Assembly: GCA_964642165.1 (NCBI GenBank)
Contig: CAZXOC010000033.1
Coordinates: 1-38,578, forward strand
Direction of reading: 5' to 3'
Length of the DNA: 38,578 bases
Source of the DNA: CAYRVX01 sp964642165
GTDB lineage: Bacteria; Planctomycetota; Phycisphaerae; SM23-33
Below are positions 33,383 to 38,578 of this stretch, in pieces (the first letter of the stretch is position 1; every line of letters begins with the position of its first letter). Made by a program: the position numbers and the translations under genes. The notes under the pieces are model-generated. The model ran no database searches. It had not been told where the DNA came from and saw nothing but the letters and a program-made list of their open reading frames with translations.

Positions 33383-34927
33383 ATGCCCGCCGGTACGACC
33401 AGGCATGCTCGCGAGCTCGATTGCCTCTATAAGATCAACCAGCTTCTGGCCTTAGGCCTGAACCAGCGCTCGACATTGGCGGAGATTCTGGACCTGCTCG
33501 ACAGCGACTTGGGGATGAAGTGCGGCACGATCATGCTGGTCTCCCCGGATCGCAGCGAACTGGTTGTCGAGGCAGCCCAGGACCTGCCCCTGCGGCAGCA
33601 GCGATCGGTCCGCTACCGCGTCGGGGAAGGCATCTCCGGGCGCGTCGTGCAGACCGGCGAGCCCGCGACCGTCCCCAGGGTCTCGCAGGAGCCGGAGTTC
33701 CTCGACCGCCTCCGCCGCCGCAAGGGCCGCCGGGAAGAGATCAGCTTCATCTGCGTGCCCATCTCCATCGGCAAGGAGGTCGTGGGCGTCCTGTCGGCCG
33801 ACCGGGTCTACGACGAATCCGCCCCGCTCGAGGAAGACGTGCGCCTGCTGAGCATCGCGGCAAGCATGATCGCCAGCGACATTCGCGCCCGCCGCGAGGC
33901 CGCCGCCCAGCGCGAGGCGCTGGAGGAAGAGAACCTCGCCCTGCGCAGCCAGCTCGAGGACGCCTACCGCCCGGAGAACATCATCGGCAACTCCGGCGCG
34001 ATGCGAGCCGTCTACGGCGCGATCCAGCAGGTCGCCGGCAGCGACACGACGGTGCTCATCCGCGGCGAGAGCGGCACGGGCAAGGAGCTGGTGGCCCACG
34101 CGATCCACTACTCCAGCCCGCGGTCTCGCGGGAAGTTCGTGAAGGTCAACTGCGCCGCCCTCAGTGAGAGCCTGCTGGAGAGCGAGCTCTTCGGCCACGA
34201 AAAGGGCGCGTTCACGGGCGCGATCGCCACCCGCGCCGGCCGTGTCGAGGAGGCCGACGGCGGGACCCTCTTCCTCGACGAGATCGGCGACTTCTCCCTC
34301 GCCACGCAGGCCAAACTGCTCCGGTTCCTCCAGGAGAGGGAATTCGAGCGCGTCGGCAGCAACAAGACCCGGAAGGCCAACGTCCGCATCCTGGCCGCCA
34401 CCAACCGCGACCTCGAAGACGCCGTCGAGAGTGGCGCCTTCCGCCGGGACCTCTACTACCGCATCAACGTCTTTCCGATCTTCCTGCCGCCGCTGCGCGA
34501 CCGCAGGGACGACATCCTCCTGCTGGCCGACCATTTCGTCGAGCTCTACGCCGCGAAGCTCGGCAAGGGCGTCCGCCGCATCACCACGCCGGCGATCAAC
34601 ATGATGGTAGCCTACCACTGGCCGGGCAACGTGCGGGAGCTGGAGAACTGCATCGAGCGAGCCGCCCTGCTGAGCACCGACGGCGTGATTCACGGCCACC
34701 ACCTCCCGCCGACGCTCCAGACCTCCGACGCGTCCGACACGATCGGCGAGGGCACGCTCCAGGACCGGGTGGACCTCTTCGAACGGGACCTCATCGTCGA
34801 CGCCCTCAAGCGCACCAACGGCAACATCACCGCCGCCGCGCGCGAGTTGGGCTCCACCGCCCGCATCATCGGCTACAAGGTCCGCAGCCTCGGCATCGAC
34901 TGGAGGCGCTACCGGCGAAAGGCGTAG
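33383..34927 (+). CDS. NifA-like sigma54-dependent activator with GAF domain
   Basis: A 514-residue bacterial enhancer-binding protein. A GAF sensor domain covers about residues 20-165 (IMLVSPDRSELVVEAA; YRVGEGISGRVVQTG). A short charged helix precedes the AAA+ domain (about 195-430), which has Walker A GESGTGKE (about 228-235), GAFTGA (about 275-280), Walker B GTLFLDEIG and the arginine region FRRDLYYRINV. A Fis-type helix-turn-helix ends it (NITAAARELGSTARIIGYKVRSLG). No receiver is present, so it senses a ligand directly, as NifA, NorR and FhlA do. The signal is unknown; there is no clear cysteine pair in the GAF domain. It lies after nfnAB, so redox genes are a likely target, but no sigma54 site was seen next to it. 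Confidence 0.93.
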   Translation: MPAGTTRHARELDCLYKINQLLALGLNQRSTLAEILDLLDSDLGMKCGTIMLVSPDRSELVVEAAQDLPLRQQRSVRYRVGEGISGRVVQTGEPATVPRVSQEPEFLDRLRRRKGRREEISFICVPISIGKEVVGVLSADRVYDESAPLEEDVRLLSIAASMIASDIRARREAAAQREALEEENLALRSQLEDAYRPENIIGNSGAMRAVYGAIQQVAGSDTTVLIRGESGTGKELVAHAIHYSSPRSRGKFVKVNCAALSESLLESELFGHEKGAFTGAIATRAGRVEEADGGTLFLDEIGDFSLATQAKLLRFLQEREFERVGSNKTRKANVRILAATNRDLEDAVESGAFRRDLYYRINVFPIFLPPLRDRRDDILLLADHFVELYAAKLGKGVRRITTPAINMMVAYHWPGNVRELENCIERAALLSTDGVIHGHHLPPTLQTSDASDTIGEGTLQDRVDLFERDLIVDALKRTNGNITAAARELGSTARIIGYKVRSLGIDWRRYRRKA

Positions 34928-34982
34928 AGCCACCGTGTGCAGGGCCTCGCAGCAGGGCCGTGGCTCAGCGGCACGAAGCGGG

Positions 34983-35231
34983 CTACCAGGTCCCGGCTGC
35001 TGCCTGCCGGTCCCCCTTCAGCCAGCGGCGGATGCCGGCGGCGGCCTGTCGGCCGGCGTGGATCGCGCGGACGACCAGCGAGGCCCCGTCGGCGGTGTCC
35101 CCGGCGGCGAAGACGCCCTCCCGGCTGGTCATGTGGCTGGCGTCGATCCCGACGTTGCCGCGCCGGTCCAGCTCCAGGCCCATCGCCTCGACGAGCCCTT
35201 TGTGCACCACGTGCATGAACCGCTCGAATCC
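34983..35231 (-). pseudogene. C-terminal remnant of gltD (glutamate synthase small subunit)
   Basis: The minus-strand frame ending at 34983 reads GLVEAMGLELDRRGNVGIDA, then HMTSREGVFAAGDTADGASL and VVRAIHAGRQAAAGIRRWL. These are the conserved last 75 or so residues of GltD, with the FAD-contacting GVFAAGD intact. Upstream (above about 35231) the frame stays open to 35513, but its arginine/proline-rich sequence no longer resembles GltD, and no start, iron-sulfur or FAD domain is present. It is about one-sixth of the usual length, so it is a decayed fragment left by deletion or rearrangement. An expressed short protein cannot be excluded but is unlikely. The region 34928-35484 holds nothing else apart from the htrA promoter. 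Confidence 0.65.
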
Positions 35232-35377
35232 GTCATCTAATACGAGGGATAACCCCGCCTTATGAATGCGCCGGCGGCGAAACAAAGAAGGCTCGCGCGC
35301 GACGACGAGGTCGGCGGCCAGGCCGGACGGCCCAGCCTGTTGGCCCCCGTTCTGTTGGCCCAAACCACCGCGGCGTC

Positions 35378-35404
35378 TTGTTCGTAGTACAGGCAAGCTA
35401 TGAT
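35378..35404 (+). promoter_or_regulatory. Sigma70-type promoter of the HtrA-family protease
   Basis: TTGTTC (35378-35383) and TATGAT (35399-35404) with 15-bp spacing (short). GC precedes the -10. ATG 35485 follows about 75 nt after the predicted start. Confidence 0.4.
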
Positions 35405-35484
35405 GGAGTAGTAGTGGACGCACTGGGCAAACGGGTTCGGCCGGCGGCCCGGCCGCCAGGCCCTGGATACGTTGGAGATTCATC

Positions 35485-37014
35485 ATGAGACGCTTGTGGA
35501 GAGTAGCACCCATTCTGATTGCCTTGGTCTTCGTGTCGTTCGTCGTGGCCTACGGCCCGAAGCTGGCCGGGCGAGCCGCGTACGCCGTGGCGGCCGGGGA
35601 GAACCGGGCCGCGCGGGAGCAGCTCGCCGAGTTGAGCAAGCAGGACCATATGTCGGCCCTGTTCCGGGGTGTCGCCAAGGCGGTCAAGCCCGCCGTCGTC
35701 GTGGTGCACGTCAAGCAGAAGGTGGAAGTCGGCCCACGGCCCGACGTCGAGGAGTTCTTCCGCCGCTTCTTCAGGGACAACGGCCGGGGCTCGCCCTTTG
35801 GGACCACCCCGCGCCAACCCGCCCCTAAGCGCGAGTACTACGCCCGGGGGCTCGGCAGCGGCGTCATCGTCGACGCGGAGAAGGGCTACGTCCTGACCAA
35901 CTGGCACGTCGTCCGCGGCGCCGACGAGGTCGAGGTCCACCTTTCCGACGGCCGGCGCCTCAAGGTCGACTGGGTCCGCACCGACCCGCCCACGGACCTG
36001 GCCATCGTCAAGATCAAGCCGGGCGGCCTCATCGAGGCCCCCCTGGGAGACAGCGACCGGATGGAGGTCGGCGACTGGGTCCTCGCGATCGGCGCCCCCG
36101 AGCGCCTGCCGCAGACCGTGACGGCCGGCATCATCTCCGCCAAGGGCCGCACCACGCAGCGCGTCGGTTCCTACCAGGACTTCCTCCAGACCGACGCCGC
36201 GATCAACCACGGCAACTCGGGCGGGCCGCTGGTCAACATGCGCGGTGAGGTCATCGGCATCAACACGGCCATCGTCTCCCGGACGGGCGTCAACGAGGGC
36301 ATCGGCCTGAGCATCCCGTCCAACATGGCCAAGGAGATCATGTCGCAGCTCATCGACAAGGGCAAGGTCGTCCGCGGCTACCTCGGCGTGCGGATCCAGG
36401 ACGTCGACGAGGGGCTGGCCAAGAGCTTCAAGCTGCCGAGCATGGCCGGCGCCCTCGTCGCCCAGGTGGCGGAGGCAGGCCCCGCCGAGAAGGCCGGCAT
36501 CCAGCCCGGCGACTTCATCACCCGGATCAACGGCAAGGTCGTCCGGAACGTCAACGGCCTGCGCAACGTCGTCGCCGCGCTGGACCCGGACAAGACCTAC
36601 CCGGTCGAGATCTACCGCGACGGGAAGAAGAAGACCCTTCGGGTGAAGATCGTCTCGCAGCCGAACGACATGGCCGAGGCCTTCGGGCCGGACCAGCCCG
36701 ACGCCGCCGACGCCTCGGAGTACGGCATCAAGGTCGCCTCGATGACGCAGGAGCTGGCCGAGAAGTACGGCTACAAGGAGCCCGTCAAGGGCGTCGTGAT
36801 CGTGGAGGTCGAGGCAGGCTCCGACGCCGCCGAGCAGGGACTCGCCGAGGGCATGGTCATCCTCCAGGTGCAGGGCAGGAAGGTGACGACGCCCGCGGAG
36901 TTCCGCCGCATCCTGGCCGGCAAGGAGGCCAAGAGCGGCGCCCGAATGCTGATCACGGACGCCTCCCGCGCGAAGCGATTCGTGTTCATCTCGCCGGAGA
37001 AGGCGAACAGGTAG
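35485..37014 (+). CDS. htrA: Do/HtrA-family periplasmic serine protease
   Basis: A 509-residue envelope protease/chaperone of the DegP/DegQ group. An uncleaved or cleaved N-terminal hydrophobic segment (about 7-23) sends it across the membrane. The trypsin-like domain has the full triad: His141 in TNWHVV, Asp171 in TDLAIVKI, Ser245 in GNSGGPLVN. Two PDZ domains follow: one near 305-390 (RGYLGVRIQDV; GIQPGDFITRINGK) and one near 410-490 (VKGVVIVEVEAGSDAAEQGL). GGAG precedes ATG 35485. Own promoter upstream, hairpin terminator after the stop codon: a single-gene unit. It degrades or refolds misfolded exported proteins; substrates are not deducible. Confidence 0.95.
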   Translation: MRRLWRVAPILIALVFVSFVVAYGPKLAGRAAYAVAAGENRAAREQLAELSKQDHMSALFRGVAKAVKPAVVVVHVKQKVEVGPRPDVEEFFRRFFRDNGRGSPFGTTPRQPAPKREYYARGLGSGVIVDAEKGYVLTNWHVVRGADEVEVHLSDGRRLKVDWVRTDPPTDLAIVKIKPGGLIEAPLGDSDRMEVGDWVLAIGAPERLPQTVTAGIISAKGRTTQRVGSYQDFLQTDAAINHGNSGGPLVNMRGEVIGINTAIVSRTGVNEGIGLSIPSNMAKEIMSQLIDKGKVVRGYLGVRIQDVDEGLAKSFKLPSMAGALVAQVAEAGPAEKAGIQPGDFITRINGKVVRNVNGLRNVVAALDPDKTYPVEIYRDGKKKTLRVKIVSQPNDMAEAFGPDQPDAADASEYGIKVASMTQELAEKYGYKEPVKGVVIVEVEAGSDAAEQGLAEGMVILQVQGRKVTTPAEFRRILAGKEAKSGARMLITDASRAKRFVFISPEKANR

Positions 37015-37040
37015 CGTCTTTGGTCGTAGCAAAGACGTTC
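37015..37040 (+). terminator. Hairpin terminator after htrA
   Basis: CGTCTTTG (37015-37022) pairs perfectly with CAAAGACG (37030-37037) around a 7-nt loop, followed by TTCTTC. It starts directly after the htrA stop codon and lies between convergent genes, so it may serve both. The T-run is short. Confidence 0.65.
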
Positions 37041-37062
37041 TTCGCGCAACTGTTTCTGCTGC

Positions 37063-38578
37063 TCACGCTGCCAGTTGACGGATAAGCTCGGGCATGGTCT
37101 TGTCGTGAAGGTAGATCGAAGCAGTCATCAGCGTCAGGCCGCGGCTGGTGAGACGATATCTTCGGGAACGCGGGATCTTGGCCACCAGGCCGTGGGCGCG
37201 GAGCAACTGGATGCGCCGCGTGATCCGCGCGCTCTGTCGGCGCCGTTCCGCCGGATCGCTGCTGCGGCCGGGCAAGAGGTGTTTGGCGATGTCCCGGTTG
37301 CGGAACCCGTGGACGGCGTGTTCCCCGCGAAGCACGGCCCGGAACAGTTCCCGGTCATCCTTTCGCAGCGGATGCAGTCCCCGGCGCTTCCGGCCGCCGT
37401 ACGTCGCCGGCTCGCAGAGCTTGGTCAAGCTCCGGACCGCCTGGGTCGGATCGTCCACGGCGGCCAGCGCCTCGAGGTAGCGCCGGTTGGCCGCGGCGGC
37501 GACCTCGGCATATCGGTAGAAGCGCCCTACGCCTTTGGTCATCGGGTACCAGCCCATGACCTCCTGACCCTTCCGTCTGCCCATGCGGCGGACCTTGAAC
37601 TCATACGGATGATTGATCACTGTCTCGATTCGCAGTACGAGGCCATGTTTGTCGTACATCTTTATCCAGTTGCTCTTCATCCGATGCTTGATCCGCGCGC
37701 CGGGCAGGCGCTTCTTGCAGTCGTTCAAGACCTCCCCCGCGAAGTTCCCGTGGAGCTTTCTTCCGAGGAAGGTCAAGACATCCTCGGCGCTGAAGCACAA
37801 CGTGGCGTGCCGCAGCAGTTTTTCATACAGGCCCTTCAGCGAGGCGCGGTCCTTGAACAGCACGTCGGTGGCGTATTCGGCCTGGTCGACGACCCAGTAG
37901 TATTGCATGGAGGCCAGCAGATCCTCCAGCAACGGACAGACCCGCCGGGCGAAGGCGTGGAGGACCCTCGGCCAGTTCACGGCGGTGAATCGGTCGGCAA
38001 AGCGCTGGGCACGCGGCGGATCGGCAAGCCAGTGGAACGCGTTGTCCACACGCCGGTAGGCAAGCCCGTGGCGGTCCATCTTGCGGGCCAGCCAGTCGTG
38101 ACCGTTGAGGCAGATCTGGATGTCCAGCGGCAACCAGGTCTGGATCCGCACGTGCATCAGCCCGAAGGCGCGATCGAGATAATAGAAGTACAGGCAGAGG
38201 CACTTGCGTCGGGCAGACCGCAAACGGGGACCGCCCTGGTGATAGGCGATCCGAAAACTGCGGCACCCTTCCACGGCCGCCAGGATGCAGATCAGTCCCT
38301 GCTCGACCGGGTCGGCTTGGAGAATCTTCCGGACCAGGTCCTCCTTGCGAATGCCTCCGCCGTTGAGATACCGATACGCCCGCCCGAGCCGCCGGGCAAG
38401 AGACTCGGCGTGCGCCTTGAGCTGCTTGGCCTGCTGAGGAGCAAACGACCTGAAGTCCTTGAGGAGAATCCCCTGCCTGGAGAGAAAGGCCATCATCCCC
38501 TCGGGAGAGCAAATGGGCAGATAGCCCTTGATGAGGACGCGGTCAAAGCAGGACAATGTTCCCGTAATCTTGGCGGCG
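37063..38578 (-). CDS. Repeated winged-helix protein family, partial (5' end outside window)
   Basis: At least 504 residues with no start in the window. The frame continues past 38556 into AAKITGTLSCFDR and runs off the right edge, so the TTG at 38556 (a Leu codon) is not the start. The central part has conserved YATDVLFKDR, CFSAEDVLTFLGRKLHGNF and NWIKMYDKHGLVLRIETVIN. The C-terminal part is a winged helix-turn-helix (HGFRNRDIAKHLL; ITRRIQLLRAHGLVAKIPRSRRYRLT). I recall this family as uncharacterised and present in many copies in planctomycetes and other environmental genomes, which suggests mobile DNA. No DDE-transposase or relaxase motif was recognised, and no terminal repeat could be checked because one end is missing. 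Convergent with htrA, 48 bp apart. Confidence 0.6.
   Translation of the reverse strand, partial: AAKITGTLSCFDRVLIKGYLPICSPEGMMAFLSRQGILLKDFRSFAPQQAKQLKAHAESLARRLGRAYRYLNGGGIRKEDLVRKILQADPVEQGLICILAAVEGCRSFRIAYHQGGPRLRSARRKCLCLYFYYLDRAFGLMHVRIQTWLPLDIQICLNGHDWLARKMDRHGLAYRRVDNAFHWLADPPRAQRFADRFTAVNWPRVLHAFARRVCPLLEDLLASMQYYWVVDQAEYATDVLFKDRASLKGLYEKLLRHATLCFSAEDVLTFLGRKLHGNFAGEVLNDCKKRLPGARIKHRMKSNWIKMYDKHGLVLRIETVINHPYEFKVRRMGRRKGQEVMGWYPMTKGVGRFYRYAEVAAAANRRYLEALAAVDDPTQAVRSLTKLCEPATYGGRKRRGLHPLRKDDRELFRAVLRGEHAVHGFRNRDIAKHLLPGRSSDPAERRRQSARITRRIQLLRAHGLVAKIPRSRRYRLTSRGLTLMTASIYLHDKTMPELIRQLAA

Noticed and set aside
34957..34971. GCCGTGGCTCAGCGG, resembling the 5' end and D-arm of a tRNA
   Set aside because: No anticodon arm, T-arm or matching acceptor strand follows in the next 80 bases.
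35232..35513. GPSGLAAD in the frame upstream of the gltD remnant as a possible FAD-binding N-terminus
   Set aside because: The residues after it do not follow the GltD FAD-binding pattern and the distance to the C-terminal part is far too short; likely coincidence.
1..38578. CRISPR array, complete insertion sequence or prophage
   Set aside because: No regularly spaced repeats, no cas genes, no recognised transposase with two ends, and no phage structural genes were seen.

Overview
The window is GC-rich, densely coded DNA, most likely from the chromosome of an anaerobic or facultative member of the Planctomycetota (an inference). The clues are a long MoxR/DUF58/BatA-type VWA operon joined to an ABC-2 exporter, many large proteins of unknown function, and a C-terminal winged-helix family (37063 to the right edge) that I recall as multi-copy in planctomycete genomes. 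No rRNA, tRNA or CRISPR array was found. No gene is supported in 1-654.

Left part. A minus-strand operon runs dapF, zinc-ribbon protein, SAM methyltransferase (2525 down to 655). It diverges from a plus-strand series: a membrane-anchored coiled-coil protein (2828-4537), an iron-type ABC substrate-binding lipoprotein (4581-5615), and an ABC permease fused in frame to a six-bladed NHL propeller (5612-8086). The permease-propeller junction still carries a lipoprotein-like signal. No ATPase gene accompanies this transporter.

Centre-left. From 8464 to 20660 seven plus-strand genes form a compact series, several with ATGA overlaps: VWA/GATase-like membrane protein, MoxR AAA+ ATPase, DUF58, BatA-type VWA protein, a large exported/membrane protein, an ABC ATPase and an ABC-2 permease that contains two permease units. 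Then come a LysR-type regulator (minus) and a divergent gdhA. Their shared intergenic region holds a perfect LysR-type dyad, ATTAG-N5-CTAAT.

Centre-right, the most interesting part. A Cache-domain histidine kinase (23598-25556) and an NtrC-type sigma54 activator (25556-26905) overlap. Just downstream is a near-consensus sigma54 promoter (27112-27127). It drives a gene encoding a phosphorylatable response-regulator receiver fused to a NuoE-type [2Fe-2S] subunit, then NuoF, then a small [2Fe-2S]/2x[4Fe-4S] subunit resembling the N-terminal part of HydA/NuoG. A separate sigma70-type promoter precedes nfnAB (NADH-dependent ferredoxin:NADP+ oxidoreductase). The circuit suggests that one two-component system controls an NADH/ferredoxin electron-transfer complex at transcription and possibly also at the protein level, through the fused receiver. 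The window has no catalytic hydrogenase or formate dehydrogenase subunit, so the partner of the complex must be elsewhere or absent.

Right part. A GAF-domain, NifA-like sigma54 activator (33383-34927) is followed by a decayed minus-strand C-terminal remnant of gltD, then a Do/HtrA-family serine protease with its own promoter and terminator. Last is a partial minus-strand gene of the repeated winged-helix family, which runs off the right edge. Sigma70-type promoters of a common form (TTGnnn, 15-17 bp spacer, [TG]ACAAT/TATAGT-like -10) can be seen before most of the transcription units.
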